A DNA stretch of 18,277 nt from an uncultured Bacilli bacterium (GTDB taxonomy: Bacteria > Bacillota_I > Bacilli_A > RF39 > UBA660). The translations under genes were made by a program, and so were the position numbers. Positions 6,348 to 13,778 of the stretch are shown here, piece by piece. Below the pieces are notes generated by a model. The model was not told the origin of the DNA, made no database searches, and was given only the letters and a program-made list of their open reading frames with translations. Within the stretch, counting starts at the first letter, position 1; every line of letters starts with the position of its first letter. The stretch is from assembly GCA_944345045.1 (NCBI GenBank), contig CALVMI010000111.1, positions 1-18,277 of the forward strand, in the 5' to 3' direction.

Positions 6348-7559
6348 ATGAAGCGAAAGCACAAAGTGTATATTAAACTTAATTTATTATCTTTGTTTTT
6401 TATCGCTGTTTCTTTTATTTCCATCACTTTAGCTTGGTTTGCTTATAGTGGTATTAGTACAGTTTCGACAACGGTTAATGTTAAAGCGTGGAATATAGAG
6501 TTTATGAAGGATACTGAAGTGGTTTCTAATCAAATTGTGATTAGTTTAGATGATGTGTATCCAGGTATGGAGACAGTTGTCGAAGAAGTAAGTATTCATA
6601 ATTTGGGTGATTCTGATGCGGTTTTGAGTTATGATATTTTATCGGCACGAGTTTTAGATCAAGAACTGGATGTTTCGGGTGTTACCTTAGATGAGATGCT
6701 TTCACACGATTATCCTTTTCATATTAATATCGAAGTGGCTGATCGTTATGTTTCACATGTCGATGGTGTAAGTGAATTTTCTGTTTCTGTTTCTTGGCCA
6801 CTTGATTCTTTAAACGATGAATTAGACAGTAAATGGGGTAACGATTCCTATAATTTTCAACAAGAAGAATTGGCTAAACAGCAAGCAGATCCAAATTATA
6901 CACCTAGAACTTCTTTACAAATTGTGATTAGTCTTAAGGCTGAACAATTTATCGATTCTCCTTCATCACCTGATATTTCATATAATGAAGGAGATATGAT
7001 TCTATATGATGTTGTAAATAATACAAGATGTGAATCAATTAGTGATACTTGTATTCGTACATTTGTAATTGATCCTAATAATAAAATATCTGATACAAAT
7101 GTTACTCTTGTTCCTGATGTATTACGGACGTATGAAACTGGTACTTTTGCTGATTATGCGACACTTCTTAATACTGCTTCTGCAAGTTGGAATGTTGATA
7201 CTAGAGCTTTAACTATTGAAGATGTTCTGGCGGTTATATCTTTTGATAATAAGCATTCATATTTGAAAAGAGATACCTTATCTGATGCTATTATTGGTAA
7301 AGTATATACGCCTGAACGAATGAATATGGTAATTGATAAAAGTAAACAATATAATGGTTATTTTACTTTTGAAACAGAATCTTTTCCATATCTTTCTTCT
7401 AATAAATGCTATTGGATTAATAGTGAGTATGATTCTACAAAAGCTTATGCTTTAGAAAAAGAAAGTGATACTACTGTTAAAGTATATGGTAAGGAAAAGA
7501 GTGAAATTTGCAGTGTGCTTCCAGTACTTGTTGTTCCAAAAGAAAATTTACAAGTATAA
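6348..7559 (+). CDS. SipW-dependent exported surface protein (TasA/camelysin-like N-terminus)
   Basis: A 403-residue protein. The N-terminus is a SipW-type signal: basic KRKHK, a hydrophobic core (about 12-30) and a junction around ITLAWFAYSG. The beta-rich region after it (AWNIEFMKD...DDVYPGMETVVEEVSIHNLGDSDAVLSYDI) follows the TasA/camelysin plan, in which the mature chain begins with an AW-type strand and a P-G-rich turn. The last ~60 residues (CYWINSEYDSTKAYAL ... VLPVLVVPKENL) resemble a C-terminal domain common in gut Firmicutes surface proteins (YW-x-x-S-x-Y ... RPVLTVPKSNL pattern, DUF6273-like). Four cysteines (228, 235, 354, 388) could form two disulfides outside the cell. It ends the operon and is the likely substrate of the SipW enzymes. 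The SipW-dependent signal is firm, the C-terminal domain tentative. Confidence 0.85.
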   Translation: MKRKHKVYIKLNLLSLFFIAVSFISITLAWFAYSGISTVSTTVNVKAWNIEFMKDTEVVSNQIVISLDDVYPGMETVVEEVSIHNLGDSDAVLSYDILSARVLDQELDVSGVTLDEMLSHDYPFHINIEVADRYVSHVDGVSEFSVSVSWPLDSLNDELDSKWGNDSYNFQQEELAKQQADPNYTPRTSLQIVISLKAEQFIDSPSSPDISYNEGDMILYDVVNNTRCESISDTCIRTFVIDPNNKISDTNVTLVPDVLRTYETGTFADYATLLNTASASWNVDTRALTIEDVLAVISFDNKHSYLKRDTLSDAIIGKVYTPERMNMVIDKSKQYNGYFTFETESFPYLSSNKCYWINSEYDSTKAYALEKESDTTVKVYGKEKSEICSVLPVLVVPKENLQV

Positions 7560-7563
7560 TAAA

Positions 7564-7606
7564 AACACTAGAAGTTGGATATCAACTGATTTCTAGTGTT
7601 TTTTTT
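7564..7606 (+). terminator. Terminator of the five-gene operon
   Basis: Outer arms 7564-7573 and 7591-7600 pair perfectly over ten bases. Inner arms GTTG (7574-7577) and CAAC (7583-7586) extend the hairpin across a short bulge. A run of eight T (7599-7606) follows. It lies five bases after the stop codon. Confidence 0.92.
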
Positions 7607-7647
7607 GCCTTTTTAAGACATACTGGTATTAATATAATATTTTGCTT

Positions 7648-7661
7648 TTTAAACGTTTAAA
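7648..7661. repeat. Perfect 14-bp palindrome in the convergent intergenic region
   Basis: TTTAAACGTTTAAA is a perfect palindrome in the 280-base gap between the operon and the converging exported-protein gene. The rest of that gap (7607-7780) is AT-rich. It holds a weak AAAGATA/TATCTTT stem (about 7659-7683) followed by T's, and I see no gene in it. Confidence 0.4.
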
Positions 7662-7780
7662 GATAGCTTGTTTTATCTTTTTTTATTAATATTTAAAGTG
7701 TTATCTTTGTAAGTATATTCGTTAAGCTAGGGAAAATTAAAAGCTTATTAAGTATTACCAAATCAGTAATTTGAGCAACG

Positions 7781-7810
7781 TAAAAGCCAGCCTGTATATG
7801 AAGGCTAGCT
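7781..7810 (-). terminator. Probable terminator of the minus-strand exported-protein gene
   Basis: Read on the minus strand, nine-base arms (7810-7802 and 7793-7785) pair with one mismatch around an eight-base loop and are followed by TTTTA. The T-run is short, so this may be a weak terminator. It lies 30 bases beyond the stop codon. Confidence 0.55.
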
Positions 7811-7839
7811 AATATTTATGTTAAATTCCGAGGGCTTTT

Positions 7840-8472
7840 TTATATAGTGCTTTCTTCTGTAACGTCTTGTTCAAATTTTATTGTTGCCGCTATTTGTAAA
7901 GTTGTATTTTCTGTTGCTGCTTGATGACCAACTTCTGTATCCATTTCGTCTGTCATAACACCATCGGCTTCATCATACCATTCGAAATAAATACGAATTG
8001 TAAATGGTTTAAATGTATTTCCTTGTTGATATTTTAAATTTCCTGATACTGTATTATTTTCAAGATTTTCTAAAACGATTTCATCACCAACGGTATAGGT
8101 GTCATCTAAAATAGCATATTTTGTAATTATTAAATCAGGAATATTTTCATTTAAGACTTCAATATTAACTTGATAGTTAAAAGACACATCGACGTTTGTT
8201 GGATCAATGTTTATATCAAAGTATCCTTCTGTTGAAGGAGCTACTTTGTTTTCAGCAATATTTTCATTTTCAAGTAAAACTGGAGAAATTTGAATGGTTG
8301 AAGAGTTTTCTTCTATTATATCTATTTCATTTACGAGAATTTGCCAATTAGAAAAGGCCATATCTAAATTACCGGTAGTGTTTGCAACATACCGTGAGTA
8401 TGTATTGCTCATTAGACTCAGTGTTAAGGCTAATGAAGCTATGATAAATAAAATTTTACATTTATTTTTCAT
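7840..8472 (-). CDS. SipW-dependent exported protein (TasA/camelysin-like)
   Basis: A 210-residue protein with a SipW-type N-terminus: KNKCK, a hydrophobic core (about 7-22), then NTYSRYVANTTGNLDMAFSNW, where the short S-x-Y segment and the later AFSNWQILVN strand follow the TasA/camelysin pattern. The mature part is acidic and beta-rich, like fibre-forming or camelysin-like surface proteins; the only cysteine is in the signal. It ends without a cell-wall sorting motif. The ribosome site is very strong (AGGAGGAG, six bases before ATG). It converges on the SipW operon and is a likely second substrate of those peptidases, acting at the cell surface. It is transcribed from its own promoter, divergent from the SNF2 gene. 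Confidence 0.85.
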   Translation of the reverse strand: MKNKCKILFIIASLALTLSLMSNTYSRYVANTTGNLDMAFSNWQILVNEIDIIEENSSTIQISPVLLENENIAENKVAPSTEGYFDINIDPTNVDVSFNYQVNIEVLNENIPDLIITKYAILDDTYTVGDEIVLENLENNTVSGNLKYQQGNTFKPFTIRIYFEWYDEADGVMTDEMDTEVGHQAATENTTLQIAATIKFEQDVTEESTI

Positions 8473-8499
8473 ATATACTCCTCCTAGTTTTACATTTAT

Positions 8500-8528
8500 A
8501 TTGTATAATTCTTTACAAAAAATAGCAA
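8500..8528 (-). promoter_or_regulatory. Promoter of the minus-strand TasA-like gene
   Basis: On the minus strand TTGCTA (8528-8523) and TACAAT (8505-8500) are separated by 17 bases. The leader to the ATG at 8472 is about 20 bases and contains the strong ribosome site. Confidence 0.7.
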
Positions 8529-8556
8529 CCTAAATATGACAAGCATCTTCGAAAAA

Positions 8557-8573
8557 GTGTCAAGTTTTGACAC
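8557..8573. promoter_or_regulatory. Operator-like inverted repeat between divergent promoters
   Basis: GTGTCAA (8557-8563) and TTGACAC (8567-8573) form a perfect seven-base inverted repeat with a three-base centre. It lies between the two divergent -35 boxes (8523-8528 minus, 8609-8614 plus), where a dimeric regulator could control either gene. No T-run follows, so it is not a terminator. Confidence 0.5.
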
Positions 8574-8608
8574 AAAATTTGACGACGTATATTTGTTCGT
8601 TTTACGAC

Positions 8609-8637
8609 TTGCTTTTCAAATAAAGGTGGGGTATAAT
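8609..8637 (+). promoter_or_regulatory. Sigma-A promoter of the SNF2 helicase gene
   Basis: TTGCTT (8609-8614) and a perfect TATAAT (8632-8637) are 17 bases apart. AAGGAG (8650-8655) stands seven bases before the ATG at 8663. Confidence 0.85.
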
Positions 8638-8662
8638 AAAAAACGGCGTAAGGAGTGACTAT

Positions 8663-11600
8663 ATGATTGAAAATGTGAAGAAAAATATTTTACAATTAGT
8701 TTCTAGTTCAGACTATGTAAAAGGTCTTAATTATGATGAAAATTTGATTGAATATGTCAGTTCTTCAGAAGTTGAATATTTTAAAAAGTTTCAATTTTTA
8801 GTTCATTCTGAGAGCAGTTTTAAAAAATACATTGTTCAAATTGATTTAAAAGGTGGTAATGTATACAGTACTTATTGTACATGTCCGAAATTTCAAGATA
8901 GTAATTCTTGTAAACATGTCGCATCTTGCCTTATTGTTTATTCTGACCAGATTTTTCCAATGAATAAGGGGAAAATTTCGGATAAATCTCTTCAATTTTT
9001 GAAAAAGTTAGAAAATAAATTGCCAAATAAAAGAAAAATAAAAAGAGAAGTTTTTTTAATACCTTATTTATCTTTTGAGTCTTCTTATTATCATGAATAT
9101 GTGGCTTTAAAGGTGAAAATTGGTTTAGGAGAGAAGATGTATTCGTTATTAGGAAAATTTTCTTCTTTTCGATATGCTTTAGACAATAATGAACCTTTTT
9201 CGTTTGGTGTTTCTTTTACTTTTGATCCTGATGTTCATTATTTTGGGACAAAAAGTAAAGAATTATTAGAAATCCTTGATTTTATTCGAAAATATTATCA
9301 TATTAATGGAAATTCGGTTTATATTGATGATGCTCTGATAAAAAGAATTTTGAAAATTTATCCTAATGAAATTCATATGGAAAATCCAGATAGAGTTTTG
9401 CCTTTAAAAAACGTTTTTCCTTTACATTCAATCCTTTCTTGTCAAAATGATCAATATCGTGTTTCTATTAAAGATTTAGAACAAATAAAGCCTTTAACAA
9501 GTGATTTTGAGTATGTTTATTATGATGAAGAAATTTATAGAATTACCGAAGAAGAAAGTGTTTTTTTGAAAGAATGCTATCAATCTAGAATGGATGAAAT
9601 TGTTGTGCCAAAAGAAAATTTTGCATCTTTGGAAAAAAATGTCATTCGTTTTATCAAGAGTCAAATTTCTTTGGATGAAAGTGTTAAAGATTTGGTAATT
9701 GGGGTAAATCCTGATGTTAAACTATACTTTGATTTACAAGAAGATCATATTTCTTTAGATATTCATTTTGGATATAATGGTGAGGAGATTTCTTATTTTG
9801 ATTCACAAAATACGGTACTTAGAGATATTGATTATGAAGATTCGGTTTTGGATAATATAGAAAAATGGGGTTTTTATAAAGGAAGCGAACAATTTTTATT
9901 AACGGATTTTGATTTAGTTTGTGAGTTTTTAGAAAATGGTTTAGAAGAACTATCCAATATATATGAAGTATTTACAACTGAGAAATTTAAAAATATGAAA
10001 ATTTTGAAGAAAAATACAGTTAGTTCTACGTTTTCTATTGGTCAAGATAATATTTTGCATTATGAATTTGATCTAGGAGAAATTTCTGAAGAGGAATTAG
10101 ATGAAGTTTTAGCATCGTTAAAACAAAAGAAGAAATATTATCGTTTAAAAAATGGGAATATTTTATCTTTGCAAGAAAAGAGTTTGCAAGAATTAGAGAT
10201 GTTAGCGGAAGAATTCGATTTAAATGAAACGAAAACATTACCGAAATATCGGGCTTTATATTTAGATTCTTTGAAAAACTCAAAATATAATATTGTTAAA
10301 ACCGATTCTCTTTTTGAGAAATTTATTCAAGATTTTAAACAATATCAAAATGTCGATGTTTCTTTTTCTGATGAAGAATTAAGAATTTTAAGAGATTATC
10401 AAGTATTGGGTGTAAAGTGGTTATATACGATATATAAATGCGGTTTTGGAGGAATTTTGGCTGATGAAATGGGCCTTGGAAAATCTTTACAAACGATTTA
10501 TTTTTTGCGAAGAATTTTAGAAGAAAAAAAGGATGCGCAGTGTTTGATTGTTTGTCCAACATCGTTGGTGTATAATTGGGAAAGCGAATTTTTAAAATTT
10601 GCACCAGAAATTTCTTTTCATGTTTTCGCGGAAGGAAAGGATAAAAGAAGAGAGGTTCTGGCTACTTATTCTGGAAGTGTTTTGATTACAAGTTATGGAT
10701 TACTAAGAGAAGATTTAGAATTTTATAATAATAAACATTTTGAAGTTATGGTTATTGATGAAGCTCAAAATATTAAAAATCCTACGGCACATCTTACTAA
10801 GGCTGTTAAAAAAATTGAATCCGGTTCTCGTTTTGCTTTAACTGGTACACCGATTGAAAATTCTATAGTGGAATTGTGGAGTATATTTGATTTTATCATG
10901 CCTGGTTTTTTGTCTAGTTTAGTAAAATTTCAAACTAAATATAAAATAAAAGAAATGGATGAGGATACCAAAGAGTTACTTTATTCTTTAAAAGAACAAG
11001 TAAAACCTTTTATCTTGCGACGTAAGAAAAAAGAAGTTATTCAAGATTTGCCTGAAAAATTAGAAAATACCATTTATATTGATTTAAATGAATCTCAGAA
11101 AAAGATTTATGCAGCCGAAGTGAAAAAGGCTAATGAAGAGATGAATTCGTTAGTAGCTAATGGTGGCTTTGCTAAAAATAAGATGATTATTTTAAGTTTA
11201 CTTACTCGTTTAAGACAAATATGTATCAGTCCAGAAATTCTTTTGCAAAATTATCATGATGGTAGTAGCAAATTAGAAAATTTGCTTAAAGTCATTAAAG
11301 AATTGATAGAAAATGATCATAAAATTTTATTGTTTACCAGTTTTAAAACTGCACTTAATTTGGTAAAAGATATGCTAGAAAAAGATAATATTTCTAATTA
11401 TACTATTGCTGGTGATGTTTCATCTTTAAAAAGAAAGATGCTCGTTGACGCTTTTAATAAGGACGATACTAAAGTGTTTTTAATTATGTTAAAAAGTGGT
11501 GGTACGGGTCTTAATTTAACAAGTGCTGATGTTGTCATTCATTTAGATCTTTGGTGGAATCCACAAGCAGAAAATCAAGCAACCGATCGAACTCATCGTA

Positions 11601-11797
11601 TTGGGCAAACGAAGAACGTTTCTGTTATTAAACTTGTTTGTAAAGGAACTATTGAAGAAAAAATATTGGAATTGCAAGAAAAGAAGAAGTTGTTAAGCGA
11701 TACGATTATAGATAGTGAGTTAGATGATTCTACGTATTTAAAGAGTTTAACAGAAGAAGATATTAGAAATTTATTATCTTATGAAAATCAAGATTAA
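8663..11797 (+). CDS. SNF2-family DEAD/DEAH helicase with SWIM zinc finger
   Basis: A 1044-residue cytoplasmic protein. A SWIM zinc finger lies at about 65-92 (CTC at 72-74, then C83-K-H85). Residues about 130-500 correspond to the region that bacterial SNF2 proteins carry before the motor (SNF2-associated domain). The motor follows: Walker A GILADEMGLGKS near 597-608, DEAQ near 698-701, LTGTPIENS, then the second RecA lobe with LKSGGTGLNLTSADVV near 940-955 and the terminal HLDLWWNPQ...TDRTHRIGQ. All key motifs are intact and the length is normal for this type (YwqA-like). These enzymes are ATP-dependent DNA translocases, sometimes binding RNA polymerase. It is a single-gene unit and overlaps the end of the converging TspO gene by a few bases, with no terminator visible between them. 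Confidence 0.95.
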   Translation: MIENVKKNILQLVSSSDYVKGLNYDENLIEYVSSSEVEYFKKFQFLVHSESSFKKYIVQIDLKGGNVYSTYCTCPKFQDSNSCKHVASCLIVYSDQIFPMNKGKISDKSLQFLKKLENKLPNKRKIKREVFLIPYLSFESSYYHEYVALKVKIGLGEKMYSLLGKFSSFRYALDNNEPFSFGVSFTFDPDVHYFGTKSKELLEILDFIRKYYHINGNSVYIDDALIKRILKIYPNEIHMENPDRVLPLKNVFPLHSILSCQNDQYRVSIKDLEQIKPLTSDFEYVYYDEEIYRITEEESVFLKECYQSRMDEIVVPKENFASLEKNVIRFIKSQISLDESVKDLVIGVNPDVKLYFDLQEDHISLDIHFGYNGEEISYFDSQNTVLRDIDYEDSVLDNIEKWGFYKGSEQFLLTDFDLVCEFLENGLEELSNIYEVFTTEKFKNMKILKKNTVSSTFSIGQDNILHYEFDLGEISEEELDEVLASLKQKKKYYRLKNGNILSLQEKSLQELEMLAEEFDLNETKTLPKYRALYLDSLKNSKYNIVKTDSLFEKFIQDFKQYQNVDVSFSDEELRILRDYQVLGVKWLYTIYKCGFGGILADEMGLGKSLQTIYFLRRILEEKKDAQCLIVCPTSLVYNWESEFLKFAPEISFHVFAEGKDKRREVLATYSGSVLITSYGLLREDLEFYNNKHFEVMVIDEAQNIKNPTAHLTKAVKKIESGSRFALTGTPIENSIVELWSIFDFIMPGFLSSLVKFQTKYKIKEMDEDTKELLYSLKEQVKPFILRRKKKEVIQDLPEKLENTIYIDLNESQKKIYAAEVKKANEEMNSLVANGGFAKNKMIILSLLTRLRQICISPEILLQNYHDGSSKLENLLKVIKELIENDHKILLFTSFKTALNLVKDMLEKDNISNYTIAGDVSSLKRKMLVDAFNKDDTKVFLIMLKSGGTGLNLTSADVVIHLDLWWNPQAENQATDRTHRIGQTKNVSVIKLVCKGTIEEKILELQEKKKLLSDTIIDSELDDSTYLKSLTEEDIRNLLSYENQD

Positions 11798-12246
11798 TTT
11801 AGGAGATACACGCCAATTGATAAATAAAGGGCGAAGAAAAGCCAAAGAAGATAAAAAATTAGTAAATAAGCTGATTCTTTTCTTCTTTTTTTATACTCTT
11901 TTATAAGATAAATGGTAAGTAGAATAAGAAGTAAAATCCAGAATATAGCTAGAAGATAAAGTTTGAAAATAAAGAAAATAAAAATCCAAAGAAAGTTAAG
12001 AATTAATTGTAAATAATACATCGTTATTATTTTTGGCTCCTTATTTGTTTGACGATATAAATAGTAACTTATTCCGATAAGTAAATACAAAACACTCCAG
12101 ACGATTGGAAATACAATACTTGGTGGTGCAAAAGGAGGCATATTTAAAATATGGTAATTGATGCTTTCTTTGGTAAGTATTCCGATGATGCTTCCTACTA
12201 TTATTGGACTAAAAATTTGTAAAAAACATTTGATTTTCTCTTTCAT
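11794..12246 (-). CDS. tspO: TspO/MBR-family membrane protein
   Basis: A 150-residue protein. The frame extends upstream to 12300, but AAGGTG (12255-12260) stands eight bases before the ATG at 12246, so I use that start. It has five predicted hydrophobic helices and the family signature after helix 1 (MPPFAPPSIVFPIVWSVLYLLIGISYYLY), with further tryptophans in NFLWIF and LLWLFF. TspO/MBR proteins (tryptophan-rich sensory proteins) bind porphyrins and related ligands in the membrane and are linked to stress responses; no single reaction is agreed. It converges with the SNF2 gene, the two stop codons overlapping. No clear promoter with both boxes was found upstream. Confidence 0.88.
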   Translation of the reverse strand: MKEKIKCFLQIFSPIIVGSIIGILTKESINYHILNMPPFAPPSIVFPIVWSVLYLLIGISYYLYRQTNKEPKIITMYYLQLILNFLWIFIFFIFKLYLLAIFWILLLILLTIYLIKEYKKRRKESAYLLIFYLLWLFFALYLSIGVYLLN

Positions 12247-12292
12247 TTTCTTTTCACCTTTGTTATTAGTATAGTTTTTTTTAATAAAAATA

Positions 12293-12301
12293 TGATACAA
12301 T
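12293..12301 (+). promoter_or_regulatory. Extended -10 promoter of the small-protein/Fic unit
   Basis: TGATACAAT (extended TGn plus TACAAT at 12296-12301) stands 16 bases before the ATG at 12318. No good -35 box lies 17 bases upstream, which extended -10 promoters tolerate. The leader would be very short. Confidence 0.5.
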
Positions 12302-12317
12302 GAAAGAGTGAAGAATT

Positions 12318-12563
12318 ATGAATGAAAAAGATATTCAAAAGGAAGTTATGAAAACGATTGAAAACCAAACTTATGAAAAAGTTAATTCAATGTATTTAAC
12401 TAAATATCAAAAAGAGGTTTTGGATAATTATCATATTCCTTATCAAGACTGCCAAGATGTGAAAGAGTTATTATTTTATTTATCCGATATTTTAGATGAT
12501 GAAGAGTATGATGATTTAGAAAATGTGGCAAGAGAAATTGCCGAATATGATTATTATCGTTAG
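12318..12563 (+). CDS. Small acidic hypothetical protein, 81 residues
   Basis: A soluble, strongly acidic helical protein with no signal peptide. The C-terminal half (VKELLFYLSDILDDEEYDDLENVAREIAEYDYYR) is a pair of amphipathic helices with clustered Asp/Glu. I recall similar short proteins in other Firmicutes but cannot name a family. It begins 16 bases after an extended -10 element and ends 37 bases before the 55-residue ORF that precedes Fic, so it may be the first gene of a three-gene unit. The ribosome site is weak (GAGTGAAGAA). Confidence 0.65.
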   Translation: MNEKDIQKEVMKTIENQTYEKVNSMYLTKYQKEVLDNYHIPYQDCQDVKELLFYLSDILDDEEYDDLENVAREIAEYDYYR

Positions 12564-12600
12564 AAATTTTTTTCCATAAACTAGGTAGTAGGTGAGTTTG

Positions 12601-12768
12601 ATGAAAAATATTGAACAAAAATATGTTATTGAGGCACTGGCAACATTTCGAATAGATGATTTTTTTGTTCCTAAAGAAGTGATTCGAATAGCTTTATTAA
12701 ATAGTCGAAAAAAAAGAAATGTTCCAGTTTTAAGAAAGGCAAAGAAAAATGAACAAACAAGATCATAG
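12601..12768 (+). CDS. 55-residue ORF overlapping fic; candidate Fic antitoxin or regulator
   Basis: ATG at 12601 is preceded by a good ribosome site (AGGTGAG, 12590-12596). The product is 55 residues: an N-terminal helix (KNIEQKYVIEALATFRIDDFF), then VPKEVIRIALLNSRKKRN and a lysine-rich tail. The reading frame ends at 12768, overlapping the start of the Fic gene by 20 bases in another frame, which suggests translational coupling. Class I Fic toxins are paired with small upstream antitoxins (VbhA/FicA type; E. coli fic follows the 55-residue yhfG). However, I see no (S/T)xxxE(G/N) inhibitory motif here, so the antitoxin role is inference from position and size. It could also be an unrelated small regulator. 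Confidence 0.6.
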   Translation: MKNIEQKYVIEALATFRIDDFFVPKEVIRIALLNSRKKRNVPVLRKAKKNEQTRS

Positions 12769-13378
12769 ATGGGAAGATTATTTTTGGCCAAATTCTACTG
12801 TTTTGAAAAACAAATTGTTTTTGTATGATGAACAAGAACTTCATCAAAAAGAACTAGAATTGTCTTTTTATCGTCAAGTAGAATTGATGGAACATCCTAT
12901 TATGGGAAATTTTGATGAAGAACATTTAAAGGAAATTCATGCCTATTTATTTCAAGATGTGTATGATTTTGCTGGTCAATATCGTAATGTAGATATTGAA
13001 AAAAATACTTGTGGTTTTGTTCATTATGAAGACATACCCATACGTTTACATGAGATCATGAGTGAAATAGAAGGTGATTTACAAAGCATTACTTCAAAAG
13101 ATGCGTTTGCTGAATTTCTTGCTCGTCTTTTTGTTCAAATTATGTATGTGCATCCATTTCGAGAAGGGAATGGGCGAGCAATTCGGGAATACATTAGAGA
13201 AATTGCTGTTGTTAAATCGCAAAATTTTGCTTTTGGACCTTTAGATTTTTTATGGAGTAATGTAAATAAAGATGTTTTAAATGAAACTATTCATTTTTCG
13301 ACGGTTTTTTATTCAGCAATTACCCTAGAATTCTCTCGGGCTTTAGTGCCTATAGAACGTAGTCATAAATTAGGCTAA
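12749..13378 (+). CDS. fic: Fic-domain protein (AMPylation-type transferase)
   Basis: A 209-residue protein with the full Fic core motif HPFREGNGRAIR (His135 to Arg146): catalytic His, phosphate-binding GNGR and final Arg are all present. The upstream MGNFDEEHLKEIHAYLFQDVYDFAGQYRN (52-80) is the usual Fic helix pair, and CGFVHYEDIP (88-97) fits the substrate-binding flap. Such proteins usually transfer AMP from ATP to a hydroxyl of a target protein; several are bacterial toxins. I see no clear (S/T)xxxE(G/N) self-inhibitory helix at either end, which would make it class I, needing a separate antitoxin; the overlapping 55-residue ORF is the candidate. The ribosome site (AAGAAAGG) lies inside that ORF. 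The target is unknown. Confidence 0.92.
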   Translation: MNKQDHRWEDYFWPNSTVLKNKLFLYDEQELHQKELELSFYRQVELMEHPIMGNFDEEHLKEIHAYLFQDVYDFAGQYRNVDIEKNTCGFVHYEDIPIRLHEIMSEIEGDLQSITSKDAFAEFLARLFVQIMYVHPFREGNGRAIREYIREIAVVKSQNFAFGPLDFLWSNVNKDVLNETIHFSTVFYSAITLEFSRALVPIERSHKLG

Positions 13379-13381
13379 GAA

Positions 13382-13410
13382 TTGCTTTACAAAGTATTTT
13401 CCTTTATAAT
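13382..13410 (+). promoter_or_regulatory. Sigma-A promoter of the yusI-to-lysozyme-like gene run
   Basis: TTGCTT (13382-13387) and a perfect TATAAT (13405-13410) are 17 bases apart. The AGGAG ribosome site (13419-13423) is seven bases before the ATG at 13431. The -35 box begins four bases after the fic stop codon. Confidence 0.85.
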
Positions 13411-13430
13411 AGATTCATAGGAGTGATTGT

Positions 13431-13778
13431 ATGAATCTTTTTATTTGTTATCCAAAATGTAGTACATGTAAAAAGGCAAGAGAATATTTGGAAAATCATC
13501 AAATTCCTTTTGAAGAAAGAAATATTAAAGAAAATAATCCGACTTATGAAGAATTAAAAGATTGGGTCAATATGGGAATATCTGTTGATAAAATGTTTAA
13601 TACAAGTGGTCTTATTTATAAAAATTTAAAATTGAAAGATCAAATGCCTGCAATGTCTTTAGAAGATAAGTTGCGACTTTTAAGTACAGATGGTATGCTT
13701 GTTAAAAGACCTATTTTACTTACAAAAAATAAAATTCTTTTTGGCTTTAAAGAAAGGGAATATGAGGAAATTTTATGA
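13431..13778 (+). CDS. yusI: ArsC/Spx-family thioredoxin-fold protein, YusI-like
   Basis: A 115-residue protein of normal family length. It opens with a beta strand and the CxxC redox motif (YPKCSTCKKA, Cys10/Cys13). DKMFNTSGLIYKNLKLKDQMP and LLSTDGMLVKRPILL are the conserved middle and the cis-proline segment of the ArsC/Spx/YffB group. The arrangement matches Bacillus YusI more closely than true arsenate reductase or the RNA-polymerase-binding regulator Spx; its reaction is not established. It is the first gene of the run, and its TGA stop overlaps the ATG of the next gene by four bases. Confidence 0.88.
   Translation: MNLFICYPKCSTCKKAREYLENHQIPFEERNIKENNPTYEELKDWVNMGISVDKMFNTSGLIYKNLKLKDQMPAMSLEDKLRLLSTDGMLVKRPILLTKNKILFGFKEREYEEIL

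Noticed and set aside
8294..8533. Plus-strand ORF opposite the TasA-like gene
   Set aside because: It is antisense to a gene with a clear signal peptide, strong ribosome site and promoter; composition is that of a shadow frame.
8585..8610. LexA-like box (CGAAC on the minus strand near 8595-8600)
   Set aside because: Only one half-site fits; the second half does not match GTTCG, so no SOS operator is claimed.
10035..10604. Two minus-strand ORFs (82 and 89 residues) inside the SNF2 gene
   Set aside because: They are antisense to the conserved helicase region, without ribosome sites or recognisable domains.
12400..12791. Two minus-strand ORFs (72 and 91 residues) opposite the small genes before fic
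   Set aside because: They overlap three plus-strand frames with better start signals; the hydrophobic content follows from AT-rich antisense DNA.
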